NCBI GenBank assembly: GCA_030762895.1
Contig: CM061062.1
Span: forward strand, 5,421,293-5,485,292
Direction: 5' to 3'
Origin: Sophora flavescens
Lineage: Eukaryota > Streptophyta > Magnoliopsida > Fabales > Fabaceae
Length of the DNA: 64,000 bases
In this document: piece by piece, positions 43,065 through 53,008 of the stretch
Layout of the letters: every line of letters begins with the position of its first letter
Position numbering within the stretch: the first letter of the stretch is position 1
Program-made: the position numbers and the translations under genes
Notes under the pieces: generated by a model
The model's database searches: none
The model's input: only the letters and a program-made list of their open reading frames with translations
Told to the model about the DNA's origin: nothing

Positions 43065-44197
43065 GAGGGTGGCTACGCCACCTTGGAAGGATCTAGTAGG
43101 AATGAGTTGGCTTGTTCAAAGGATTAAAGTGCAAATAATTCCTAGGGACCATTTTGTAAAGATTCCAAAAGTATAAGGACTATTTTGCAAATTGCCAATA
43201 AATTGAAATGATGACCATGTGCCACATTAAATGTGGTCTCATCTTGACTTATCTTGGATGATTTTTCATGAGATATTTTGAGAAGAACCTAGAATGTTGG
43301 AGAACATGTTAGAAAAGTGTAGAACATGGTGGAATGGTGTGGAACTTTGGAGAAAAGTGGAGAACTTTGTAGAAAATTCTAGAATAAAACTTGGCTCATC
43401 CAAATCAAGGCAGCCCCCCACTCCTTATTGGGCTTGCGCATGGCCTTGAAAACTTGGGCTTGAATTCATCTTTGTGGGGCCCACCAAAAATGCTTAAAGC
43501 TTAAACATGACATAGGAAACTTATATGATTTCTAATGGGCTTTATGAAATTTAATTCATGGACAAGGAATTTGGGCTTCATGGCCACGTCCACTAATGGT
43601 CTTGGAACAAAGATTTTGGACCGGTTCACTTAGAAAAACATAGAAACTAACTTAGGGACCAAAGTGTAATTAATAGAAAGTTCAGGGACTTAAGCGTAAA
43701 ATTCATAAATTTTCACTTTAACCTTGTAGAACCTTCTAGACTTAAAAGTGTGATTCATCCCCATGAATCATCTCAAAATCCTAAGATAACCTCTTTATCT
43801 GCTCTTGGAAACTCCGAAATTCCTTCTGTCGTTTACCGATTACGTATTCCGCCCGAAAAACGTAATTTTTTTTTCTGAAATAATTCTAAAAATACAGAAT
43901 TGTAGGAAATAAAATAAAAACCTTAAGTCTTTCGTTCACGAATTAAAATTAGGTCTTTTGAGCAGTATAAATATACTGTTAGTGAAAATAGCGGGCCGGG
44001 ATTCACCCGTTGTTTCAACCTAAATTTTAATCGTAGCTTCCTACATTCAAGTAGGATTGAGTGATGAACTCTGTTTAGTTAAAATAATTTTCTAATACTC
44101 ATATAAATATATACAAATAATCGTTCGCATTTCAATTATTTTGAAACGGTGAAAATCGGGGTGTTACACTTATCGCACTCGGTCACAGACAAGAGCC

Positions 44198-45480
44198 ATG
44201 GCGGATGAACTAGAAGAAGTCCAAGAGATCAGGGATGAAGTCAGTCAAATCAACGATCAGATGACTAAGATGATGGAGATCCTACAAGCAATACAGAAGG
44301 AAAAGAACACAGGAGAACCCTCCAGCCTCGAACGAAGGACATCCGGTCACAACTCTCATTCCGCCCGGTTTTGTTCAAATTCCTATTCAAGGCTTCAACC
44401 AACCAGGGGCCATGATGCCTCTCACTATTTATCCAAGCAACCGAACTCATCTTTCATTGGACCCGAACAATCCACCATACGATTTGCTTCGTGGATTTTT
44501 TGCACCAACGACCCCCAGCCCACACGAACGCATTCAAAACTCCGAACATATCACTCAGACACAAACCCTCACTAATGCTGTCGAAATGCCACAAACACAA
44601 ACTGTCAACCCTACATATGGTAACACCCCGACGGTGACATTTTCTGCCAATCCAAAAACCCCACAATGCATCCTACATTATGGGCCCCAGGGGACTCAAA
44701 TGATGCCAAACTTTGGATCCTCCTACATGCCATACTCCTTCCCTCAGAATATGTACGGTGAAACTCAAGTGAATCAGTCAGGAGGGAATTCCCAATCTAA
44801 AGAAAAGTTGGAAGTGCTAGAAGAAAGACTACGGGCCATTGAAGGAGTAAATAGTTATGGTCTGAGGGATGCTTTGGAACTTTGTCTGGTCTCAAATGTT
44901 ATAATTCCACCAAAATTTAAGGTACCCGATTTCGAAAAATATCGGGGAACCACTTGTCCCAAAAACCATTTGACCATGTATGTAAGGAAGATGGCATCAT
45001 ATGCTCAAAATGATAAGATCTTGATTCACTTCTTCCAAGACAGTTTAACCAGGGCAGCTTCAAATTGGTACACGCATCTCGAACGGGCCCACGTCCGATC
45101 CTTCAAAGATCTAGCAGATGCATTCCTGAAGCAATACAAGTACAATATTGACATGGCTCCCGATAGGATGCAACTCCAAAATATGGCAAAGAGAGACACA
45201 AACTTTCAAGGAGTATGCACAACGATGGAGGGAACTGGCTGCTCAGGTAGAGCCTCCATTGGCCGAGAAAGAAATTATGGCAATGTTCATTGATACACTC
45301 CAGTCGCCCTTCTATGATAGGATGATTGGGATTGTGTCATCGAACTTTTCTGACATGGTCATCATCGGTGAGAGAATTGAAAGTGGAATGAGGAATGGCA
45401 AGATCACTGAGACTTCAGTAATGAACGGCCCGAAGAGAGCCCCATTTGTGAAAAAAAAGAAGGAGAAGCACACACAGTAA
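44198..45480 (+). pseudogene. Ogre gag, N-terminal and capsid part, broken
   Basis: ATG 44198 starts MADELEEVQEIRDEV, a helical coiled-coil beginning. After a frame change near 44400 come PPYDLLRGFFAP and a Pro/Gln/Thr-rich linker. The retrotransposon gag domain follows: PPKFKVPDFEKYRGTTCPKN, HFFQDSLTRAASNWY (the helix with Trp) and FKDLADAFLKQYKYN. A second frame change near 45210 leads to YAQRWRELAAQVEPPLAEKE. TAA at 45478 ends this piece; the Gln/Pro-rich region beyond is further broken. Gag forms the particle around Ogre RNA. ORF1, which normally lies just upstream, is now 15 kb away because of the chromovirus insertion. Confidence 0.9.
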
Positions 45481-46581
45481 CCTTTGAACAAAAGAAAACA
45501 AACCAATATAGACCAAACCAAACACCCGCCTTCCAAGCCAAATACGTCCCATATCACCAAGCCAACTAGCCACACATCGCTGCCACCTCACAATTTCAAA
45601 ATCCTCAACAGATGGCTCCTTACCAGCCATCATACCCCTCTCAACCTCAAACACACCTTACCATGCCACCTCAAATTGTTCAACCCCTAAGTCCAAACCC
45701 AAACACCAGCCAAACAAGACCATCGTATAGACCCGATACCCATGACCTACACTGAGCTACTGCATCAGCTTATAAGCAAATCTGCGTTGACTCCTATCCC
45801 AATGAAACCATTGGGGCCTCCTTATCCGAAGTTGTTTGACCCAAATAGTAAATGTGAGTATCATGCGGGGGCAATAGGTCATTCCACTGAGAACTGCATG
45901 GCTTTCAAATTTAAGGTACAAGATCTTATTGATGCTAAATGGTTGAGCTTTCAGAAAGATGCTCCGAATGGGTCACAAGGTCCTTTGCCAAATCATGGGT
46001 GTTCGGGAGTCAATGCCATTGATAGCTTTATGGAACCTACTATCAAGAGCCAAGTGACTGATGTCAGAACTCCCATGAGAGTTATTTTAAGGGAGATGTA
46101 AAAACATGGATTGGTGCAAACCTCAATTGTTGAAGAGAAGACTCTTGATGAAGAGATAGGGTGTGACTTCGACGGGAATTTGGGGCATTCAATTGAAGAC
46201 TGTGCAGAATTTCGACAGGTTGTACAACAGTTAATAGATATGAAGATTATCCAAATTGGTTGTGAATCGAATGAGTGTGGCATTAACATGGTCGCTGAAT
46301 CTACAATTTCCCCAACTCTAGTTAAGATAACTCCTTTTACTGTTGTGATTAATCCTCAACCGGTTCCTGAGCAAGTCGCTCCGAAGCCATTGGTGATACA
46401 CTATACTGAGAAGGAACCTATGCCGGTTTCGAGTGCGCCAACACCAGTTGTCATCCGAGTCCCAGGTATTTTCCCTTACAAGGGACCAAAGCGGTACCAT
46501 GGAAATATGATAGGCAAGTTCAACAAAGTCCTCCCAACAGGACCACTGTGGTTACCAACATTTCGGGAATTGGTGGAATGA
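45481..46581 (+). pseudogene. Ogre gag C-terminal region with zinc-knuckle-like motifs, broken
   Basis: The open parts are 45742-46101 and 46111-46581, with TAA at 46099 between them. KCEYHAGAIGHSTENC at about 45853 is a C-x2-H-x4-GH-x4-C nucleocapsid-like motif. A second, decayed one (CDFDGNLGHSIEDC) lies near 46162, so there were two in tandem. VQDLIDAKWLSF between them is typical of Tat/Ogre. These motifs bind the genomic RNA. Confidence 0.85.
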
Positions 46582-47396
46582 CTAGGAGTGGTCGCATTTA
46601 TACTCCAGAGGTACTGCGAAGGGAGGGAACAGAAAAGGAAGAAAAAGATCGCAAGGGGAAAGAGAAGGTGGAAGGAACGCCGGCTGAAAAGGATTCCAAA
46701 GGGGGTGATAATAAAAAGGAGGTATCTGATGAAGAAGTCGGCGAATTCTTGAAGTTCATCAAGCAAAGCGAATACAGGGTTGTGGATCAATTGAATCAAA
46801 CTCCAGCTCGGATATCTCTTTTGTCTTCGCTGATGAATTCTGAGCCACATAGGAGAGTACTGATGAAGGTGTTGAATCAAGCTCATGTCTCTCATGACAT
46901 CACAATTGATAAACTTGATAACATCGTGGGTAACATCGTTGCTGATAATTATATCACTTTCACTGATGATGAAATTCCAGCTGAAAGAATAGGGCACAAC
47001 AAGGTGTTACACATCTCTGTGAAGTGTCGAGATCATGTCATGGCTAGGGTTCTCATTGATAATGGTTCTTATTTGAATGTAATGCCAAAGTCAACACTGG
47101 CAAAGTTGCCTTTCGATGGAACTCATATGAAGCCAAGCACAATGATTGTAAGAGCTTTCAATGGCACCCGAAGGGAAGTCATAGGAGAAATTGAATTGCC
47201 CATTCAGATTGGCCCTTGCACCTTTGAAATACTCTTCCAAGTAATGGACATCACACCAACTTACAGTTGTCTCCTAGGACGACCATGGATCCTTTCTTCT
47301 GGAGCTGTACCTTCCATATTGCACCAGAAAGTGAAGTTCATTGTCGATAGTAAGTTGATAATTGTTTCTGGAGGAGGAGGATATGTTAGTGAGTAA
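46548..47396 (+). pseudogene. Ogre aspartic protease region
   Basis: The frame is open from about 46548 (TTG) to TGA at 47394. A charged linker (EKEEKDRKGKEKVEG) leads to the protease: HNKVLHISVKCRDHVMARVL, the active site VLIDNGSYLNVMPKSTL at about 47050, and YSCLLGRPWI near 47260. DNGS at the active site, instead of DTG or DSG, is the usual form in the Tat/Ogre group. This domain is intact. A frame change around 47380 leads into the G-patch segment. Confidence 0.88.
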
Positions 47397-47937
47397 GCCA
47401 TCAACAACCCCTTACATTGAAGCTGCCGAAGAAGCTCTCGAGACCGCTTTCCAGTCACTTGAAATTGCCAATACCACTTATGTTGGGGATGATGTTCCAC
47501 TCTTGAAACCTCAGTCATTTAAAGCATCCATTATGATGGCTAAGGTTATGCTCGAAGGAGGATACCGACCTGGAAGCGGTTTGGGTAAGAATAGCCAAGG
47601 TGTCACTGACATCCTCATGCTCACCAAGAACAAGGACAGGTTTGGGTTGGGATATAAACCCACCAAGGCCGACAAGATGAGGGTTATAGAAGAGTAGAAA
47701 AGAAAGAGGTTGGCTCTGCTGGAAAATCGTGAATACGAGGCTGAAAAGGTTCCCATCTGTGACATTCGACAGAGCTTCCGAAGTGTAGGGTTCGCATTCC
47801 TGGACCAAGCAAAGAATCATTGAAGATGATTATCTCGCCGATCATGGTGTCAATTTGGTGTATCCATGCCCTCCGGATACAGAGCTCAACAATTGGGAGG
47901 TCATTGAGTTCCCCAGGACCATAGAGATTTTTTCAAA
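47362..47937 (+). pseudogene. G-patch domain between Ogre protease and RT
   Basis: The 47362-47697 frame contains MLEGGYRPGSGLGKNSQG and RFGLGYKPTKADK, the glycine pattern of a G-patch, an RNA-binding or helicase-activating motif of about 45 residues. A TAG at 47695 and a frame change near 47820 follow. The remainder (LVYPCPPDTELNNWEVIEF) runs up to a donor site at 47938. G-patch segments occur at this place in some plant Ty3 elements, and their role there is not known. Confidence 0.82.
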
Positions 47938-48192
47938 GTAATTCTGTAATGCTTATCCTTTAGCTCTGCCCAAGGCTTTAGGATTTTTGTTGTAATGGGC
48001 TTACTTGTTTCTGTTTCGGTATGACTTATCAATAAATAAATGCATTCAATATCTTTATGTTCTTATCCCTCTTATTTTTTATTTTTTATTTTTTTTACTT
48101 TCGCTTTTATTCATCGTTCCTCACCAATAAATGCAGTTTCCCATATTTAACCTTTATTCATTCATCTTTCCCTGTTGACTACAAAAATGCAG
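47938..48192 (+). other. Putative Ogre intron between protease and RT
   Basis: Donor CAAA/GTAATT at 47938 and acceptor AATGCAG/ACC ending at 48192 enclose 255 bases with a T-rich tract before the acceptor. Removing it joins the last protease-side codon (phase 2) exactly to the open RT frame. Ogre elements are known to splice an intron here, so position, phase and signals agree. Confidence 0.75.
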
Positions 48193-48977
48193 ACCTAAAA
48201 GTGACTCTCTTGAAAATGACAGTGTTAATAACTCAACATACAATTTTGACTATCCTATTGATTATGCTGATGAGGTTGTTGATGATGACAAGGAAATTCC
48301 TCCTGAATTATTGAGGTTGGTAGAACAAGAAGCCATAGAAATTCGACCCCGTGAAGAGCCGAGTGAACTAATCAATTTGGGAACCGAAGATGATAAAAAA
48401 GAGGTCAAGATTGGCCTTTCCCTGAAAGAAAAGGAGCGAAGCAAGTTGATCAGGTTTTTGATGGATTATAAAGATATTTTCGCATGGTCGTACCAAGACA
48501 TGCCAGGGTTAGACCCCAGTGTAGCAGAACACAAATTGCCATTAAAGCCAGAGTGTCCTCCAGTAAAGCAGAAGCTACGAAGGATGAAAGCAGAAATGTC
48601 ATTAAAGATCAAGGAGGAGGTCAAGAAACAACTGGATGCAGGTTTCCTAGAAGGTGTAAAGTACCCTCAATGGGTTGCTAACATCGTTGCTGTTCCCAAG
48701 AAAGTTGGAAAGGTTCGAATGTGTGTTGACTATCGAGATCTGAGCAGAGCTAGCCCAAAAGATGACTTTCCTCTGCCTAACATTGATGTTCTTGTAGATA
48801 ATACTGCTCAACATGCATTATTCTCTTTGATGGATGGATTCTCCGGATATAATCAGATCAAGATGGCACCTGAAGATATGGAGAAAACTACATTTGTCAC
48901 TTTATGGGGAACCTTTTGCTACAAGGTTATGCCCTTTGGCTTGAAAAATGCTCGGGCAACATATCAGCGGGCTATGG
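48193..48977 (+). pseudogene. Ogre reverse transcriptase, N-terminal part (cut by Cassandra)
   Basis: The frame is open from the acceptor site. Motifs are FAWSYQDMPGLDP, then KQLDAGFLEGVKYPQWVANI, RMCVDYRDLSRASPKDDFP, ALFSLMDGFSGYNQIKMAPE (first catalytic Asp in LMDG) and MPFGLKNARATYQRAM. Directly after the last motif the Cassandra element begins at 48978, with TATGG duplicated. The YVDD part lies at 50346 onward. No stop interrupts this half. Confidence 0.92.
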
Positions 48978-49382
48978 TGTATCACCCGGGTGCCGACGAG
49001 GGCGGGGAGACTGCCGGTGCAAGAAGGCACGGACAAGGAGCGGCTCCTGGCAAGCTTCTAGGCGGAGGGGCACATGAATGAACCGATTACACACCTGAAT
49101 GAGAGGGATCCTGAGACTGTGTAGGTATGGGACTATACAGTTGAGGAAGGCTTATATGAATTGATTGGTACTACCTATACCAACAAGATGCATCTTATTT
49201 TCGGCAGCCCATCACTTAAGAACTCTGTAGTTAAGCGAGCTTGACTTGGATCAATTCTGGGATGGGTGACCTCCTGGGAAGTTTTCCCGGGAAGCGTGTG
49301 AGTGAGGACAAAGCACGCTGAAAAGACCCGTGTTGGTTTGTGGGGACATTCGTCAATTCATAAAGCAGCCAGGGATGTTACA
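48978..49382 (+). repeat. Cassandra LTR 1
   Basis: It is 405 bases from TGTATCACCCGGGTGCCGAC (the others have TGTAACACC) to GGGATGTTACA. Confidence 0.93.
49207..49297 (+). promoter_or_regulatory. 5S rRNA-derived segment in Cassandra LTR 1
   Basis: AGTTAAGCGAGCTTGACTTG corresponds to the 5S A-box region and GGATGGGTGACCTCCTGGGA to the C-box, in correct order and spacing. These are internal Pol III promoter elements. The 5' third of 5S rRNA is not well preserved. Confidence 0.9.
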
Positions 49383-49454
49383 AATGGTATCAGAGCGGCA
49401 CATCTCCCAGTACGGTGTGGTTCGGGGACGAACCAGAGCGGAAGCTGGTGGGCA
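49383..49454 (+). other. Cassandra internal region 1 with PBS
   Basis: TGGTATCAGAGC at 49385-49396 is the primer site. GAAGCTGGTGGGCA just before the next LTR serves as the purine-rich tract. Confidence 0.9.
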
Positions 49455-49861
49455 TGTAACACCCGGGTGCCAACGAGGGCGGGGAGTGGTCGCCGGTGCA
49501 AGAAGGCAGGGACAAGGAACGGCTCTTGGCAGGCTTCTAGGCGGAGGGGCACATGAATGAACCGATTACACACCTGAATGAGAGGGATCCTGAGACTGTG
49601 TAGGTATGGGACTATACAGTTGAGGAAGGCTTATATGAATTGATTGGTACTACCTATACCAACAAGATGCATCTTCTTTTCGGCAGCCCATCACTTAAGA
49701 ACTCCGTAGTTAAGCGAGCTTGACTTGGAGCAATTCTGGGATGGGTGACCTCCTAGGAAGTTTTCCCGGGAAGCGTGTGAGTGAGGACAAAGCACGCTGA
49801 AAAGACCCGTGTTGGTTTGTGGGGACAGTCATCAATCCATAAAGCAGCCAGGGATGTTACA
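49455..49861 (+). repeat. Cassandra LTR 2 (shared middle LTR)
   Basis: It is 407 bases and carries intact TGTAACACC...GGTGTT-type ends. Confidence 0.93.
49687..49777 (+). promoter_or_regulatory. 5S rRNA-derived segment in Cassandra LTR 2
   Basis: It has the same A-box and C-box matches as in LTR 1, with CTAGGAAG in place of CTGGGAAG after the C-box core. Confidence 0.9.
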
Positions 49862-49933
49862 AATGGTATCAGAGCGGCACATCTCCCAGTACGGTGTGGT
49901 TAGGGGACGAACCAGAGCGGAAGCTGGTGGGCA
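49862..49933 (+). other. Cassandra internal region 2 with PBS
   Basis: It is 72 bases, nearly identical to internal region 1, with TGGTATCAGAGC at its start. Confidence 0.9.
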
Positions 49934-50340
49934 TGTAACACCCGGGTGCCGACGAGGGCGGGGAGTGGTCGCCGGTGCAAGAAGGCAGGGACAAGGAACG
50001 GCTCTTGGCAGGCTTCTAGGCGGAGGGGCACATGAATGAACCGATTACACACCTGAATGAGAGGGATCCTGAGACTGTGTAGGTATGGGACTATACAGTT
50101 GAGGAAGGCTTATATGAATTGATTGGTACTACCTATACCAACAAGATGCTACTTCTTTTCGGCAGCCCATTACTTAAGAATTCCGTAGTTAAGCGAGCTT
50201 GACTTGGAGCAATTCTGGGATGGGTGACCTCCTGGGAAGTTTTCCCAGGAAGCGTGTGAGTGAGGACAAAGCACGCTGAAAAGACCCGTGTTGGTTTGTG
50301 GGGACAGTCGTCAATCCATAAATCAGGTAGGGATGTTACA
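49934..50340 (+). repeat. Cassandra LTR 3
   Basis: It is 407 bases, ending GGGATGTTACA directly before the right target duplication. Its end has AATCAGGTAGGG where the others have AAGCAGCCAGGG. Confidence 0.93.
50166..50256 (+). promoter_or_regulatory. 5S rRNA-derived segment in Cassandra LTR 3
   Basis: A-box and C-box matches are kept, with a few extra substitutions (CATTACTTAAGAATTCC). Confidence 0.9.
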
Positions 50341-50345
50341 TATGG

Positions 50346-51568
50346 TGGCTTTATTCCATGACATGATGCATAAGGAGATAGAAGTTTATGTAGATGACAT
50401 GATCGCCAAGTCCAGATCCGAAGATGACCATGCTGATAATCTGCAGAAACTTTTTGGGCGGTTAAGAAAGTTTAAGCTCCAACTGAATCCAGCCAAATGC
50501 ACTTTTGGAGTGAAATCAGGCAAGCTTTTGGGGTTCATTGTTAGTCAAAGAGGAATAGAGGTTGATCCTGAAAAGGTTTGAGCAATCATCGATATGCCAA
50601 CACCTCGAACGGAGAAGGAAGTTCATGGATTTTTAGGAATATTGAACTACATTACCCGGTTCATCTCCCAACTAACCGCGACATGTGAACCAATCTTTAA
50701 ATTGCTGTGCAAAAATCATGTTGTAACATGGAATGAAGATTGTCAAAAAGCCTTTGAGAAGATCAAAAAATACCTATAGGAGCCTCCAGTCTTGGTTCCC
50801 CCAGTGTCGGGAAGACCTCTCATCATGTATTTGACTGTGCTAGATGAATCTATGGGTTGCGTGCTGGGGCAACACGATGAGTCAGGAAGAAAAGAACATG
50901 CCATCTATTATCTAAGCAAGAAGTTCACCAGTTGTGAAGCCAACTACTCACTGCTAGAACGCACTTGATGTGCTTTGGCTTGGGCGGCCCACCGTTTGAG
51001 GCATTACATGTTGTGTTACATTACCTGGTTGGTGTCCAAAATGGATCCAATCAAGTATATCTTTGATAAGCCTGCTATGATCGGAAGAATTGCTCGCTGG
51101 CAAGTCCTGGTATCAGAATACGACATTGTCTATGTCACCCATAAAGCAGTAAAAGGTAGCGCTCTTGTAGAATATCTAGCCAATCAGCCAGTAGAATATT
51201 ATGGATCGATGCAATGTGATTTCCCAGATGAAGATATAATGGCTTTATTTGATCACATACAATCACCATAAAAAGAAAAATGGATTTTTTTATTTGATGG
51301 AGCTTCTAATGCATTAGGGCATGGAATCCGGGCAATACTAATCTCACCGGAAAATGATTATTTCCCTGTCACTGCAAGGCTCTGCTTTGATTGTACAAAC
51401 AACATAGCCGAATATGAAGCTTGTGCGCTTGGGATCCTAGCAGCGATATAATCAAAGGCAAGGATACTGGAGGTATACGGGGACTCTGCATTAGTCATCA
51501 ACCAACTAAGAGGGGAATGGGAAACCCGAGATGCCAAGTTAATCCCGTACCATGATTACATCAAAGGT
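50346..51568 (+). pseudogene. Ogre RT C-terminal half, RNase H and second (archaeal-type) RNase H, broken
   Basis: The same frame as the N-terminal RT half continues: EIEVYVDDMIAKSRSEDDH (YVDD active site), then LNPAKCTFGVKSGKLLGF, then the connection domain. RNase H follows, with SGRPLIMYLTVLDESMGCVL and HAIYYLSKKF. A second RNase H starts at about 51290 (FLFDGASNALGHG; NIAEYEACALG; VYGDSALVINQL; HIPREDNQLADAL). The double RNase H is typical of Tat/Ogre. Stops at 50579 (TGA), 50777 (TAG), 50966 (TGA), 51269 (TAA) and 51449 (TAA) leave the frame itself unchanged, so decay here is by point mutation only. Confidence 0.92.
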
Positions 51569-53008
51569 TTGATTGAGCAGTTTGATGGAGTCACATTCCA
51601 CCATATTCCCCGAGAAGATAACCAATTAGCTGACGCGTTGTCTACCTTGTCCTCGATGTTCAAAGTAAGTGACGAGAGGAACTTACCACTCATCAAAATG
51701 GAAAGTCGTGATCATCTTGCATATTGTCAAGTGATAGAGGAAGAGTCTGATCAAAAACCGTGGTACCATGACATCAAATGCTTCGTCCAAAGAAGGGAAT
51801 ACCCTCTGGGCGCTTCAGAAAATGACAAAAGAACTCTAAGAAGACTTACAATGGGTTTCTATTTAGACAGAGGTATTCTTTACAAAAGAAATCATGACAT
51901 GGTATTGTTGAGGTGCGTTGACGCAAACGAAGCTAAACGTATAATTGAGGAGGTACATGAAGGATCTTTTGGAACACATGTGAGCGGTCATGCAATGGCC
52001 AGGAAAATCTTGAGGGCTGGCCAATACTGGTTAACAATGGAAGCAGATTGCTTTAATTATGCGAAGAGGTGCCATAAGTGTCAAATATATGCTGATAAGG
52101 TTCATGCACCGCCAGCTCCCTTGAATGTCATGTCAGCACCCTGGTCATTCTCAATGTGGGGAATGGATGTGATCGGGCCAATCGAACCAAAAACCTCAAA
52201 TGGGCATCGTTTCATTCTTGTTGCCATTGATTATTTCACAAAGTGGGTTGAGGAAGCACCATATGCCAACGTGACCAGGAATGTCGTGATCAAATTTGTA
52301 AAAAGAGAATTAATTTGTCATTATGGGTTGCCGAGTGAGATTATCACTGATAATGCTACCAACTTGAACAACAAGATGATGAAGGAGATGTGCGAAAATT
52401 TCAAGATAAAGCATCGCAATTCATCCCCGTACCGCCCAAATATGAACGGAGCAGTTGAGGCCGCTAATAAAAATATCAAGAAGATTGTCCAAAAGATGGT
52501 GGTGACGTATAAGGATTGGCACGAGATGTTACCTTTTGCTTTGCACGTCTACCGTACCTCTATTCGCACCTCGATAAGGGCAACTTCGTATTCTTTGGTG
52601 TATGGGATGGAGGCAGTGCTCCCGATTGAAGTAGAGATCCCCTCATTAAGGATACTGAGAGAAGCAGAACTGGAAGAAGCTGAGTGGGTTCAGGATCGAC
52701 TCGACCAATTGAACCTCATTGAAGAGAAGAGATTAGCGGCATTGTGTCATGGTCAATTGTACCGGAGAAGGTTGATGAGAGCTTATGAGAAGAAGGTACG
52801 CCTGCGACAGTTTCGGGAGGGTGACCTGGTGCTTAAGAAGATTCTACCAATCCAAAAGGATCACCGAGGGAAGCGGACTCTGAACTACGAAGGACCTTAC
52901 GTTGTGAAAATGGCCTTCTCGGGAGGAGCTTTAATCCTCACCAGGATGGATGGGGAAGATCTTCCACTCCCTGTAAACTCAGATGCAGTCAAAAAGTATT
53001 ATGCTTGA
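51569..53008 (+). CDS. Ogre RNase H tail and integrase, long open segment of pol
   Basis: This is 479 uninterrupted codons of the pol frame to TGA 53006. After the last RNase H motif comes the integrase zinc domain (HEGSFGTHVSGHAMARK, then CFNYAKRCHKCQ, an H-H-C-C pattern). The catalytic core follows with Asp in MWGMDVIGPIEPK, Asp in EIITDNATNL and Glu in MNGAVEAANKNIKK. The C-terminal part has FREGDLVLKKILP and YEGPYVVKMAFSGGAL. Integrase would join the DNA copy to chromosomal DNA. All catalytic residues remain, but translation from the normal gag-pol start is blocked by the upstream stops. The true domain start lies before this segment. Confidence 0.92.
   Translation: MIEQFDGVTFHHIPREDNQLADALSTLSSMFKVSDERNLPLIKMESRDHLAYCQVIEEESDQKPWYHDIKCFVQRREYPLGASENDKRTLRRLTMGFYLDRGILYKRNHDMVLLRCVDANEAKRIIEEVHEGSFGTHVSGHAMARKILRAGQYWLTMEADCFNYAKRCHKCQIYADKVHAPPAPLNVMSAPWSFSMWGMDVIGPIEPKTSNGHRFILVAIDYFTKWVEEAPYANVTRNVVIKFVKRELICHYGLPSEIITDNATNLNNKMMKEMCENFKIKHRNSSPYRPNMNGAVEAANKNIKKIVQKMVVTYKDWHEMLPFALHVYRTSIRTSIRATSYSLVYGMEAVLPIEVEIPSLRILREAELEEAEWVQDRLDQLNLIEEKRLAALCHGQLYRRRLMRAYEKKVRLRQFREGDLVLKKILPIQKDHRGKRTLNYEGPYVVKMAFSGGALILTRMDGEDLPLPVNSDAVKKYYA

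Larger units (their letters stand above)
29411..44168 (-). mobile_element. Rearranged chromovirus (Tekay/Del-like Ty3/gypsy), nested in Ogre
   Basis: CTTAT at 29406-29410 and 44169-44173 is the 5-bp target duplication. The right end reads TGTAACACCCCGATTTTCAC on the minus strand (LTR start) and the left end gives the LTR finish ...GGGGGTGTCTCA. Instead of gag-pol the interior holds only chromodomain tails, PPTs and inverted integrase fragments, arranged in a 1.63-kb tandem array with partial LTRs. The full LTR (about 3.68 kb) is split by an Athila element. It is defective and could move only with proteins supplied in trans, if at all. Confidence 0.88.
39792..44168. repeat. Tandem array of 1.63-kb units in the chromovirus (2.7 copies)
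   Basis: Units begin at GGGAGGGTATTTATAGGAGG: 39792-41417 (1626 bases), 41418-43048 (1631 bases) and 43049-44168 (1120 bases, no integrase part). Each full unit is partial LTR (minus strand), PPT, chromodomain tail (minus) and integrase core fragment (plus). The unit joins run from integrase sequence TCTTGCAG straight into the LTR. Confidence 0.93.
48978..50340 (+). mobile_element. Cassandra TRIM with three LTRs, nested in the Ogre RT gene
   Basis: TATGG at 48973-48977 and 50341-50345 is the target duplication. Three LTRs of about 406 bases alternate with two identical-length 72-base internal parts. Each LTR contains 5S rRNA-derived sequence, the hallmark of Cassandra. Each internal part starts with the primer site TGGTATCAGAGC (initiator tRNA-Met). 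Cassandra encodes no protein and moves with borrowed enzymes. Total length plus duplication is 1368 bases, a multiple of three, so the RT frame on either side is in register. Confidence 0.95.

Noticed and set aside
49207..50256. Three 5S rRNA genes in tandem
   Set aside because: Only the A-box-to-C-box part matches 5S rRNA and the 5' third is poor. The segments sit inside LTRs with tRNA-Met primer sites, so they are Cassandra sequences, not rRNA genes.
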